In this document: one piece after another, positions 26,126 to 34,288 of the stretch
How positions within the stretch are numbered: position 1 is the stretch's first letter
Layout: every line of letters starts with the position of its first letter
Assembly (NCBI GenBank): GCA_965203535.1
Contig: OZ241897.1
Location: 3,162,001-3,226,000, forward strand
Length of the DNA stretch: 64,000 nucleotides
From: JAJDTT01 sp022827025
Lineage (GTDB): Bacteria; Acidobacteriota; UBA6911; RPQK01; JAJDTT01
Reading direction: 5' to 3'
Position numbers and translations under genes: made by a program
Notes under the pieces: model-generated
The model's database searches: none
What the model saw: the letters and a program-made list of their open reading frames with translations, nothing else
Told to the model about the DNA's origin: nothing

Positions 26126-26148
26126 GCATATTTTAGCTTATCAGCTAA
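26126..26148. promoter_or_regulatory. Putative XRE operator, copy 2
   Basis: On the minus strand a perfect inverted repeat TTAGCT-GATA-AGCTAA followed by AATATGC, 43 to 65 bases before the XRE start. It overlaps a TAAAAT -10-like box. It matches the site at 24521-24543 at 20 of 23 positions. Confidence 0.6.
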
Positions 26149-26822
26149 TACATAGTCCTGCAACACGAGACCCGAGCGAAGTTGTGTGTCGGCACTTCTG
26201 AGGCCATGAAAATACCGCCTTGTTCGACGCTCTCCACCCCGAGCGCGAAGCAACCGGGGCTTATCCACGGCCCTCAAGAATAACAGCGAAACTTCGACCA
26301 ACTGGACCATCTGATCGGTCTTGGCAAAATGGTGAAGCGTTTGGAGCAAGATCTCGCAGAGGACCCGAGAACGGCACTGCTCCCTTTTCGCTATGCTGGC
26401 CGAAGCTGGCGCCGTCGCAGAGCTGGACCCTGCGCGGGAGACTGCCGAAGACCGGCACTCAGGTCCGAGTTACCGTGCGCAAGGTTTGGTTGTCGTATTC
26501 TGAGAGATGCTCGTACTTGGCATGGTTGCGAACGGTTCTGGCCCGGGTGCACGCCCATCCGCTTGCCGTTAACGCGAACCCGTTGTTGGGAAGACGCCAA
26601 GTTGGAAGTCTGCGAGACGGACTTTTTCCTGGAACCAACTCTTGGTGGAAAACCATCGCTCACGAGTGCCCGTGGAAAGTCAAATGCCCCTGGAAATCTC
26701 CAGATTTCGGCTTTCATCATTGCATTCGATTCGGCAGGAAGGCTCTCGAATGAATGTGGCTGAGAAAACCACTGAAGTGCCGTTAAACAAACCGATTATC
26801 GTGTCGGTGACGAAAAATGGGC
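26149..26822. other. Gene-poor stretch, 674 bp
   Basis: No coding region is convincing here. The open frames are short, overlap one another and lack ribosome-binding sites or known motifs. Repeat B (26361-26400) is the only recognisable element. The stretch may hold eroded remnants of the accessory patch. Confidence 0.5.
26361..26400. repeat. Direct repeat B, 40 bp
   Basis: Begins GACCCGAGAACGGCACTG and matches repeat A at 36 of 40 positions, with differences at positions 19, 20, 32 and 35. It is the right-hand partner framing the XRE/ImmA/DUF2188 patch. Confidence 0.7.
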
Positions 26823-28139
26823 CTAGCGCTGACGCTGGCTGGAACCTTGGGGCCGGTTGGGCTTCATCTCGATGTACTTCGATGGATCGGTGGAGTAGCT
26901 GACGGGCTTCGGGTCGAGCAGCTCGACCAACTTGTCCTTGATGGCAAAGGCCTGAAAAAAGTTGCCCAGGGGGTTGTAGTGGCCGATCCAATAACGCCTG
27001 ATGTACTCGTCCACAGTCAGGTTGAACTGGGCATAGTCCCTCCCGTGCGTCTCCATCAGATCGACATAGGGCAGCCCCTTCTCATTTAGAAAATCAAGCA
27101 GGCTCTGGTCGAAACGCTCCCCTGTCTTCAGCACTTTTGCTGCGTTTCTTTGCCCATAGGAGAGCACGAAGAGGACTTGTTTCCCTTGAGCCGATGCGTA
27201 GTGCTCGATCTTCTCGACGATCCTCATGGTGGCGAACAGCGCGGCTCTGGTGTAAAGCTCCGTTGCGGTTCGTTTCAGCTCTTCCGGAGTCTCGATGCTG
27301 ACCGGGAGGCCGTGTTCCCGAGCCAGCTCCTCGATCACGTCGTAGCTCGCCTGGAGGGAACTCGCCCCCGGGTCCCGTTGGGCCAGGACGATCTTCAGCA
27401 CGAAGTCGTCCTTGAATCGCTCGAACACCCAGTCGAAGTCGCTGAGGTGGCGAACCGATTCGGGAGTCGGACAGGGATTCTTGAATTCGGTGAATTGCCT
27501 GGTCGCAGGATTCGCAACGACATAAGGCATGGTGGAGCCGAGCACGGTTGGCCACATCCCGGTCGTATAGCCCAATCGAATGTTGCGCCAGCCATGCAGG
27601 TTTCGATAGTGATCGTCGTCGTAGATGTTGAAGATGATGTAGCGGGCGGGGGTGCGGGTCTCCTCCCGCAGCATTCTCAGGTAGGCCTGGTAGACGGAGT
27701 ACCCCCCGATTCCGAAGTTGCGCAGAGGTTCGCACAGGTGCGCGGCGAGCACTTCCTGCCAGGTCTCGCCGTCACTGACCTGGTCGCAGTGAGTGAAGCT
27801 GTTTCCGTAGGTGTTGATCCGGCACGGGTTGTCGCCGTACATGATGGTTCGGCGGGCGCCCGCGTACCGATAGGTCGATATCGATCCATCGACCCCGTGT
27901 TTGACCCGCCGGTCGGCGAACAGCCACCCCAACTGGCCGTCGTAGGATTCCCCCAGCGTTGCCCGGCCCAGGATCCAGTCCTCCACCTGCTCCCGCGGGT
28001 AGAGAATACTTTTCAAGTAGTCTCGAGCCTGCCGCTGCCACGCCTCGCTTTCTTGTGCCGGGCGTGCCCCTTGCGCTTCCATCGCCAGGGTGAGCACCAG
28101 GCAAGCCAACCCTGAAATCACCAGGCTTGTTCTTGGCAT
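26823..28139 (-). CDS. SGNH/GDSL-hydrolase-like secreted protein
   Basis: A 438-residue exported protein with signal peptide (SLVISGLACLVLTLAMEAQG). The blocks of an SGNH esterase are recognisable but divergent: the nucleophile block INTYGNSFTHCDQVSDGETW, the oxyanion glycine block NFGIGGYSVYQAYLRM, an IIFNIYDDDH segment where the Asn block would be, and a late YWIGHYNPLGN, where the catalytic histidine would fit. Relatives are exported proteins of unknown substrate in Planctomycetes and Acidobacteria; esterase activity on acylated glycans is possible. It is divergent from the sialidase-like gene. Confidence 0.65.
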   Translation of the reverse strand: MPRTSLVISGLACLVLTLAMEAQGARPAQESEAWQRQARDYLKSILYPREQVEDWILGRATLGESYDGQLGWLFADRRVKHGVDGSISTYRYAGARRTIMYGDNPCRINTYGNSFTHCDQVSDGETWQEVLAAHLCEPLRNFGIGGYSVYQAYLRMLREETRTPARYIIFNIYDDDHYRNLHGWRNIRLGYTTGMWPTVLGSTMPYVVANPATRQFTEFKNPCPTPESVRHLSDFDWVFERFKDDFVLKIVLAQRDPGASSLQASYDVIEELAREHGLPVSIETPEELKRTATELYTRAALFATMRIVEKIEHYASAQGKQVLFVLSYGQRNAAKVLKTGERFDQSLLDFLNEKGLPYVDLMETHGRDYAQFNLTVDEYIRRYWIGHYNPLGNFFQAFAIKDKLVELLDPKPVSYSTDPSKYIEMKPNRPQGSSQRQR

Positions 28140-28307
28140 ATTCGCTCCTCTGTTCGAATCTCGCGTCGAATCGCAATCAACCCATGCGTCTCATCATCTG
28201 CGGACACCCGAAGGAATGCTACTACGTCTTCCGGAAGTATCCGGGCAATCCTGTATCTTGGGCGTTGAAGTTCCAGCCTGAGATTCGATCGAACATGGAG
28301 GGCCCCC

Positions 28308-29543
28308 ATGACCTGGAAGAATTTCTCCCGTCGGCAATTCGCGAAACGCATGACCATCCTTGGAGCGCTGCCAATGGGCGTCCGTCCCCTGTCGGCAGCG
28401 TCGGAAGCGGCTCCTTTGAAGCCTCCCGCTCCTCCTGAAGTCAAGTCCTACCCGGGGATCCTCAGGCACAGAGTCGTCTTTTGGGACCCTTACGGATACT
28501 CGGCATGGCCGACCATCTTGAAGTGCCGGGACGGAGAAATGTTGATTGCGTTCTGTGAAGCCATGCGCCGGAACGCCCGATTGACCCACGCGGATCCCTC
28601 GTTGTACGGCATGATCATTCGCTCCGGCGATCAGGGGGAAACCTGGTCTGAGCATCCCGAAGTCATCGGCGGTTATGAGTACTACGGAATGGATGATCCG
28701 GGCATCACGCAACTGTCCGACGGAAGGATCCTGGTCAACGCCTTCCGCCGTTCCTTTGCCCCGGCGGCCTCGGTGGACAGCAGAACGGATGTCCGCTTGG
28801 CTCGTGTGGAGCCTTACCAGTGGGCGACGGGCTACAGCGACGACATGACCTATGTTTTCCACTCCTTGGACAATGCTCGCACCTGGTTGGAGCCGGTCCA
28901 CGTGGACGTCTCCCCCTTCAAATCAGGATGTCAACTCCGGGCGATCGTCGAACTGCCGGACGGAACTCTGCTTCTGCCTTGCTACGAGGAGTTCCATCGG
29001 CCATCGACTTCGCAGCCGGCGATGACCTGGACGGCCTACGTCCTCCGATCCCGCGATCGGGGGAGGAGTTGGGGTGAGCCGTCCGTGATTGGGGAACACG
29101 GGGTTCATGGCATCGGCTACAACGAGCCGGCTCTGATTCACCTGACCAGCGGCCGGACGATCGCTCTTCTCAGGACCGGGCCGGCCGGATGGCTTTACCA
29201 GAGCGATTCGAACGATCTGGGGCAAACCTGGAGCACACCGGCCAAGACCCCGATGTGGGGGTATCCGGCCCATCTCCGGCAGCTCCAGGATGGGAGGCTT
29301 CTGGCCACCTACGGCCACCGGCGGGAGCCCTTTGGGATCCGGGCCTGTCTGAGCTCAGATGGCGGCAAGAGCTGGAATATTGAGCGTGAGATCGTGCTCC
29401 GGGATGACCTCAAGAACCGGGATCTGGGATATCCGACCACCATACAGTTGGATGACGGCACCCTCCTGACCGCCTACTACGGAAGGGACGAGAACAACGA
29501 CGTGACGTGCATTCAGATCACATCTTGGAAAATAGCCTCTTGA
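28308..29543 (+). CDS. Sialidase-like (BNR/Asp-box) glycoside hydrolase, Tat-exported
   Basis: A 411-residue protein with a Tat-like N-terminus (FSRRQFAKRMTILGALPMG). Five Asp-box/BNR repeats S-x-D-x-G-x-[ST]-W are visible: SGDQGETW, SLDNARTW (divergent), SRDRGRSW, SNDLGQTW and SSDGGKSW. They define the six-bladed sialidase/neuraminidase propeller (exo-alpha-sialidase, GH33-like). The arginine triad cannot be assigned with confidence by eye, so other Asp-box glycosidases remain possible. It is probably periplasmic or extracellular and scavenges sugars. It is transcribed away from the SGNH-like gene. Confidence 0.75.
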   Translation: MTWKNFSRRQFAKRMTILGALPMGVRPLSAASEAAPLKPPAPPEVKSYPGILRHRVVFWDPYGYSAWPTILKCRDGEMLIAFCEAMRRNARLTHADPSLYGMIIRSGDQGETWSEHPEVIGGYEYYGMDDPGITQLSDGRILVNAFRRSFAPAASVDSRTDVRLARVEPYQWATGYSDDMTYVFHSLDNARTWLEPVHVDVSPFKSGCQLRAIVELPDGTLLLPCYEEFHRPSTSQPAMTWTAYVLRSRDRGRSWGEPSVIGEHGVHGIGYNEPALIHLTSGRTIALLRTGPAGWLYQSDSNDLGQTWSTPAKTPMWGYPAHLRQLQDGRLLATYGHRREPFGIRACLSSDGGKSWNIEREIVLRDDLKNRDLGYPTTIQLDDGTLLTAYYGRDENNDVTCIQITSWKIAS

Positions 29544-29589
29544 CGGCGAAGTTGCGCTGTCTGCCATCTCAAGCCGCAACAGGTTCCAG

Positions 29590-30255
29590 TCACTGGATGC
29601 GGCCGCAGATCAGCAAGTGCCGGTCGCTCACGATCCGCACCTCCAGGTGCGCCAGGTCCGCTTCCCGCAGTTGATCCGAAACTTCGTCCGGACGATAGGC
29701 CGCCAACAGCGAATGATAGAAGTCCCGCCGGAGAATCTCCGGTTCTTCGCCGCAGTAGGTTCGCACCAGCTCTCGCGCGCGGCGGCGGTCGCCGGGCCGG
29801 AGAAGGTCCATGACGAAGACACCGCTGCCGGGGCGGGACAGCCGCCGGACTTCCCGCCACAGGATCATCGGGTCGGGCAGATGGTGGAGCAGGCTGTTGC
29901 TGACAATGGTGTCATAGCAGGGCCGGGGGAGGGTGATTCCCGGCAGATATCCCGAATGGAGCTGTACCCGGCCCTCCAGTCCAGCCTCCCGGATGGCCTG
30001 CCGGCCGTAGTCGAGCATGGCCCGGGAGGCGTCCACTCCGTGGACCCGGCAGTGTGGATAGGCTCCGGCCACACGAATGCAGATGTCGGCGGCGCCACAT
30101 CCCAGGTCCGCCACCCAGGGTCCGGCCTCCCGAACCGGGAACGTGTCCTGCATGAGACTCAGAAATCGGCTGTGCGGTTCCTCGAAGTCGGCGTGGGCGT
30201 AGGCCCGGGCCTGTTCCTGCCCCTCCATCAGTTCCGGCTCGGGGACTCGCTTCAT
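29590..30255 (-). CDS. Class I SAM-dependent methyltransferase
   Basis: A 221-residue methyltransferase. It contains motif I VADLGCGAADICIRVA, motif II acidic VHGVDASRAML, post-I VQLHSGYLPG and motif IV-like YDTIVSNSLLHHLPDP, all typical of the Methyltransf_11/25 group. The substrate is unknown. The ATG overlaps the folA stop by four bases (ATGA), so it is the third gene of thyA-folA-methyltransferase. Whether the link to folate or thymidylate metabolism is functional is not clear. Confidence 0.85.
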   Translation of the reverse strand: MKRVPEPELMEGQEQARAYAHADFEEPHSRFLSLMQDTFPVREAGPWVADLGCGAADICIRVAGAYPHCRVHGVDASRAMLDYGRQAIREAGLEGRVQLHSGYLPGITLPRPCYDTIVSNSLLHHLPDPMILWREVRRLSRPGSGVFVMDLLRPGDRRRARELVRTYCGEEPEILRRDFYHSLLAAYRPDEVSDQLREADLAHLEVRIVSDRHLLICGRIQ

Positions 30256-30761
30256 GTTCTCCGAAAGCTCCGGTCTCGGATCCTGTCCAAGGTGAGGAAG
30301 GTATAGCGTTCGGGGTCTGTCTTCTCCGGTTCATGGACTTCCGTCCGGCGGACCTCCCAGTGCGACTCGTCATAGCGGGGGAAGTAGGTGTCCCCTTCGA
30401 AATCGCCGGGAAGCAGGGTCAGGTACATGCGGTCGGCCAGTGCCAGGGTCTGGCGGTAGACTCCGGCGCCTCCTCCGACGAAGACCTCGTCGTCGCCCCG
30501 GGCCAGGCGAAGGGCCTCTTCCAGGGAGGGCGCCACCTGGACTCCCGCAGGCGCATAGGAACGCCGTCCGGTGAGAACGATGGAAATCCGGCCCGGCAAC
30601 GGCCGGCCGATGGACTCGAAGGTCCTTCTCCCCATGATCAGATGGTGGCCCATGGTCAACTGCTTGAACCGCCGCCAATCGGCCGGGAGCCGCCAGGGCA
30701 ACCTGTTGTCGCGGCCGATGACGCGGTTACGGGCCAGGGCCGCGATGATGGACAGCCTCAT
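30252..30761 (-). CDS. folA: Dihydrofolate reductase
   Basis: NADPH-dependent reductase regenerating tetrahydrofolate from the dihydrofolate made by ThyA. It is 169 residues, the usual size. It opens MRLSIIAALARNRVIGRDNR with the LPW loop, the catalytic aspartate in LPADWRRFK, the NADPH segment LIMGRRTFESIG and FVGGGAGVYRQ. The start at 30761 is fixed by the ATGA overlap with the thyA stop; the frame remains open upstream but there it only shadows thyA. Confidence 0.95.
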   Translation of the reverse strand: MRLSIIAALARNRVIGRDNRLPWRLPADWRRFKQLTMGHHLIMGRRTFESIGRPLPGRISIVLTGRRSYAPAGVQVAPSLEEALRLARGDDEVFVGGGAGVYRQTLALADRMYLTLLPGDFEGDTYFPRYDESHWEVRRTEVHEPEKTDPERYTFLTLDRIRDRSFRRT

Positions 30762-31552
30762 ACCGATATGGGGGCCCTGATGTGGGGGTGGGGATCGTAG
30801 GCTTCCAGCACGAAGTCTTCGTACCGGAAGTCGAAAATCGACGTGATCCGGGGATTCAGGAGAATGTGGGGCAATGGCCGGGGTTTGCGGGAGAGCTGCA
30901 GGCGCGCCTGCTCCAGGTGATTCAGGTAGAGATGCGCATCCCCGAAGGTATGGACGAACTCGCCCGGCTCCAGTCCGCAGACCTGGGCCATCATCCGGGT
31001 CAGGAGGGCATAGCTGGCCAGGTTGAACGGGAGACCCAGAAAGACGTCGGCGCTCCGCTGGTAGAGCTGGCAGGAGAGGCGCCCCTCGGCCACGTAGAAC
31101 TGGAACAGCGCGTGGCAGGGAGGAAGCTTCATCCGGTCCAGGTCGGCCACATTCCACGCGCTCACGATATGCCGGCGCGAATCGGGATTCGTGCGAATGG
31201 CCTCGATGACGCCGGTGATCTGATCGATGTGGCGGCCGCTTGGAGTCGGCCAGGAGCGCCACTGGTAGCCGTAGATGGGGCCCAGATCCCCGTCCCGGTC
31301 GGCCCACTCGTCCCAGATGCTCACCCCGTTTTCGTTCAGGTAGGCGATGTTGGTGTCTCCCGCCAGAAACCAGAGGAGTTCATGGATCACCGACCGGAGG
31401 TGCAGTTTCTTGGTGGTGAGCAGCGGAAAGCCGTCAGCCAAGTCGACGCGCATCTGGTACCCGAAGACGCTCCGGGTTCCGGTCCCGGTGCGGTCGCCCT
31501 TCTCGACACCGTCTTCCAGAATGTGGCGGAGCAGATCCAGGTAGACTTGCAT
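30758..31552 (-). CDS. thyA: Thymidylate synthase (ThyA type)
   Basis: Converts dUMP to dTMP using methylenetetrahydrofolate, releasing dihydrofolate. Length is 264 residues, the same as E. coli ThyA. Visible are MQVYLDLLRHILEDGVEKGD, RTGTGTRSVFG, the catalytic cysteine in LPPCHALFQFYV, LYQRSADVFLGLPFNLASYA and FGDAHLYLNH. The start at 31552 follows from family length; an in-frame ATG further upstream adds non-homologous sequence. It is the first gene of thyA-folA-methyltransferase. Confidence 0.96.
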   Translation of the reverse strand: MQVYLDLLRHILEDGVEKGDRTGTGTRSVFGYQMRVDLADGFPLLTTKKLHLRSVIHELLWFLAGDTNIAYLNENGVSIWDEWADRDGDLGPIYGYQWRSWPTPSGRHIDQITGVIEAIRTNPDSRRHIVSAWNVADLDRMKLPPCHALFQFYVAEGRLSCQLYQRSADVFLGLPFNLASYALLTRMMAQVCGLEPGEFVHTFGDAHLYLNHLEQARLQLSRKPRPLPHILLNPRITSIFDFRYEDFVLEAYDPHPHIRAPISV

Positions 31553-31703
31553 GGGTCCGATGGTTCCTGAGCGATTCCATCGCATTGTAGTAGACCGGAG
31601 TCCGGAAAAGCAGCCACCCGTGGCCAAGGCCATTGCAGCCATGGACCGGCGCTGCATTCCGGAAGGCGATGGGGTTCCTCTTCCAACTGCGTCGATTGAG
31701 CAC

Positions 31704-31724
31704 GGGCAACCACCAGGGTTGCCC
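31704..31724. repeat. REP-like hairpin
   Basis: Perfect 8-bp stem GGGCAACC / GGTTGCCC with loop ACCAG, in the 280-bp divergent gap between thyA and the aldo/keto reductase. No poly-T tract follows, and the two flanking genes point away from it, so it is unlikely to be a terminator. No other gene or clear promoter was found in the gap. Confidence 0.5.
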
Positions 31725-31832
31725 CGACGCGTCAATTGCCTTCCTCGCGGCGCGCCATATAGAATCAGTCCGTTCGCCGGTTGAAACTCCAAGGATTCCG
31801 GGGCTTCGGTCCGGCGGCGAAGGAGCGCGTCC

Positions 31833-32765
31833 ATGCAACTCCATCCCTTTGGCAACACTGGCTTTATGGTTTCCCCTCTTGGTTTCGGAGGGGCTCCGGT
31901 CGGCTACTTGGGAGAGCAACTCGAGGACGTCTCCCGGCTCCTCAACACGCTGCTGGACGAAGGGGTGAACCTGATCGATACGGCTGCCACCTACCCTGGA
32001 TCGGAGAAACTCGTCGGCTCGGCGGTGAGCCATCGGCGCGGCGAATATATCCTGGTCACGAAGTGCGGCCACGAAGTGAACGGGGCCGCCGGCCGCGAGT
32101 GGTCGCCCCGGCTCGTGACGAACACGGTGGACCGGGCTCTGAGGCGCCTCCGCACGGACACCATCGACGTGATGCTGCTCCACTCCTGTCCCCTGTCGGT
32201 GCTTCAAAAGGGAGACGCGCTGGCAGCCCTGGTGCGGGCCCGGGACCAGGGAAAGATCCGCTTCGTGGGCTACTCGGGAGACAATGAGGCCGCCGCCTAC
32301 GCCGCCGGCCTGTCCGACGTGGCGGTGATCCAGACCTCCGTGAACATCTGCGACCAGTCCAATATCGATTCGGTGCTTCCCCGCACCCGGGAAGGGGGAC
32401 AGGGAGTGTTGGCGAAACGGCCGCTGGCCAACGCCGCGTGGAAAAACGTGTCGGACCAACGGGGCATTTACCAGCATTACTCCAGGTCCTATATGGCGCG
32501 CTTGCAGTCCATGGGCTTCACTCTGGACGACCTGGGATTCGAGGGCGATCCGGCTCGGGTCTGGCCCCGCATAGCGTTGCGCTTCACCCTGTCTCAGCCG
32601 GGAGTTCATTGCGCCATCGCGGGCACCACCAGCATTCACAACGCCAGGGCCAATATCCGGGCTGCCGGCCAGGGTCCGCTGCCCGATCCGGTGGTCCGAA
32701 AAATTCGCCGGGCCTTTCTCTCCGCCCGGTCCCGTTCCGGCGAGGACTGGCCGGGATTGACCTGA
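31833..32765 (+). CDS. Aldo/keto reductase
   Basis: A 310-residue NADPH-dependent (alpha/beta)8-barrel oxidoreductase. The tetrad is visible: Asp and Tyr in NLIDTAATYPGSE, Lys in ILVTKCGHEV and His in VMLLHSC. It also has FVGYSGDNEAAAYAAGLSD and the cofactor-region IAGTTSIHNARANI. The N-terminus MQLHPFGNTGFMVSPLGFGG is canonical. The substrate is unknown. It lies five bases before the next gene, and the four genes 31833-35221 may form one operon. Confidence 0.9.
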   Translation: MQLHPFGNTGFMVSPLGFGGAPVGYLGEQLEDVSRLLNTLLDEGVNLIDTAATYPGSEKLVGSAVSHRRGEYILVTKCGHEVNGAAGREWSPRLVTNTVDRALRRLRTDTIDVMLLHSCPLSVLQKGDALAALVRARDQGKIRFVGYSGDNEAAAYAAGLSDVAVIQTSVNICDQSNIDSVLPRTREGGQGVLAKRPLANAAWKNVSDQRGIYQHYSRSYMARLQSMGFTLDDLGFEGDPARVWPRIALRFTLSQPGVHCAIAGTTSIHNARANIRAAGQGPLPDPVVRKIRRAFLSARSRSGEDWPGLT

Positions 32766-32770
32766 ATCTC

Positions 32771-33349
32771 ATGACCTTCCACCCTGCCGACTACGGACCG
32801 ATTCTGGCCCCGCTACTGGATCCGGGACATCTTCCGGAGTTGGGACCGGGCCGGTCCGATCCCAAGATTCAGGGTCTCCTGGATGCCGTGACGCCGGATG
32901 GAGCCTTTGTCCATACGAGTCTCGCGGACCGGGAAATGGCCCGTGCCTGTCTGGCCGGTCTCTGGCTGCACCATGACCACCTGGACCGCTCTCATGCCGT
33001 CAGTCAGACGATTCACTCGGCCACCGGAAGCTTCTGGCATGGGATCATGCATCGGCGGGAGGGAGACTTCCCCAACGCCAAGTACTGGTTTCGCCGCGCC
33101 GGGGAGCATCCGGTGTTTCCGGACCTGGCCCGGAACGCCGGCCGGCTGACGGCCGGTGGCGGGGCCGATGCCGAACGGCTGACCTCCGGAGCGCGCTGGG
33201 ACCCTTACGCCTTCGTGGATCTTTGCCGGGACTGTGTCTCGGGCCGCTCGGACACCACGGCGCTCTGCCGGCGGATCCAGCGTCTGGAATGGGAACTCCT
33301 CTTCGACTTCTGTTACCGCCGCGCCACGGGAATCAGGATCGACACCTGA
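32771..33349 (+). CDS. Conserved hypothetical protein, 192 aa
   Basis: A soluble 192-residue protein starting at ATG 32771, five bases after the aldo/keto reductase; the frame is open further upstream but would overlap that gene. Recognisable segments are ATGSFWHGIMHRREGDFPNA, then KYWFRRAGEHPVFPDLA and GARWDPYAFVDLCRDC. Similar proteins with the HGIMHRREGD-x-x-NAKYW core occur in Acidobacteria, Planctomycetes and Verrucomicrobia. No function is known to me, and no enzyme motif is evident. The two conserved histidine-rich and arginine-rich segments may form an active site. Confidence 0.7.
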   Translation: MTFHPADYGPILAPLLDPGHLPELGPGRSDPKIQGLLDAVTPDGAFVHTSLADREMARACLAGLWLHHDHLDRSHAVSQTIHSATGSFWHGIMHRREGDFPNAKYWFRRAGEHPVFPDLARNAGRLTAGGGADAERLTSGARWDPYAFVDLCRDCVSGRSDTTALCRRIQRLEWELLFDFCYRRATGIRIDT

Positions 33350-33379
33350 GCCGCTGGAAGCGGAAAACGAGGAACTGAA

Positions 33380-34213
33380 ATGGGAAGACTTCAGGGCCAG
33401 GTGGCCATCGTGACCGGAGGCGCCCAGGGTCTGGGCGGCGCCATCGCCCGCGGCATGGCGGTGCAGGGAGCCTCGGTGCTGATTGCCGACATCGACCTGG
33501 AAGAGGCTCAGAGGAATGTCGAGCAGATTCAGGCCGCCGGTAATTCCGCGCTGGCGCTGAGGACCGACGTCAGCCGGAGGGAGGACTTGGAGGCGGCCGT
33601 GGAGCGGGCGGTGCGGGAATGGGGAAGGCTGGACATCCTGGTCAACAACGCCTTTGACGTGTCCACCGCCGGGACCGGGGGGGCCGTTCAGGTCTCGGAA
33701 GAGGACTGGGACGCCGGAATGAACGTCATGGTCAAGGCCATCTACCGGGCGGTCAAGCTTGCGGTGCCCGAGATGATCAAGAGCGGCGCCGGGAGCATCG
33801 TCAACATCTCTTCGGTCCACGGATTGCTGATGGCTCCCGGGTTTCTGGTGTACGAGACGGCCAAAGCCGCGGTCATCGGCATGACCCGGCAGATGGCCTG
33901 TGAGTATGGCCCCGACGGGATTCGCGTCAACTCGATTCTGCCCGGTCACATGGTGACGGAGCGCCTCCAGTCCATGTGGGACGAGAATCCCTCCGGGCAT
34001 GCCTACTTCCAGGATCAATACCCCGTCCGTCGCCTGGGCACCCCGGAGGACATCGCCCATGGCGCGGTCTTCCTCTGCTCGGAGGAAGCCTCCTTCATTA
34101 CCGGCCACGCCCTGGTCATCGACGGTGGACTCTCCATCCAGCTTCAGGAGAACTTCGGGGTTCGCCAGGGCCGGTACATGGCGGAGCACCCGGAGACCCG
34201 GATCCCCGATTAG
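33380..34213 (+). CDS. SDR family oxidoreductase
   Basis: A 277-residue classical short-chain dehydrogenase. The N-terminal cofactor motif is VTGGAQGLGGAIARGMA (TGxxxGxG). The acidic IADIDLEEA after the second strand suggests NAD(H) preference. The catalytic set is NNAF, SSVHG (Ser) and YETAKAAVIGMTR (Y-x3-K). The tail RYMAEHPETRIPD extends a little beyond the usual 250 residues. The substrate is unknown; neighbours suggest sugar or alcohol oxidation. Confidence 0.92.
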   Translation: MGRLQGQVAIVTGGAQGLGGAIARGMAVQGASVLIADIDLEEAQRNVEQIQAAGNSALALRTDVSRREDLEAAVERAVREWGRLDILVNNAFDVSTAGTGGAVQVSEEDWDAGMNVMVKAIYRAVKLAVPEMIKSGAGSIVNISSVHGLLMAPGFLVYETAKAAVIGMTRQMACEYGPDGIRVNSILPGHMVTERLQSMWDENPSGHAYFQDQYPVRRLGTPEDIAHGAVFLCSEEASFITGHALVIDGGLSIQLQENFGVRQGRYMAEHPETRIPD

Positions 34214-34288
34214 GCGCCGAGCCGGGGAACGGACCCGCTGCCGGACTTCCGCACGGCTTTCGCCACAGGTGCGGAGTAGGATTCCCCC

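Noticed and set aside
26391..26720. A possible HicA-like toxin on the minus strand (segment with NGKRMGVHPG)
   Set aside because: The HicA histidine core does not align, frames conflict, and there is no ribosome-binding site.
30762..31307. N-terminal extension of the folA reading frame
   Set aside because: It lies entirely over thyA; the ATG at 30761 gives the exact family length and an ATGA overlap.
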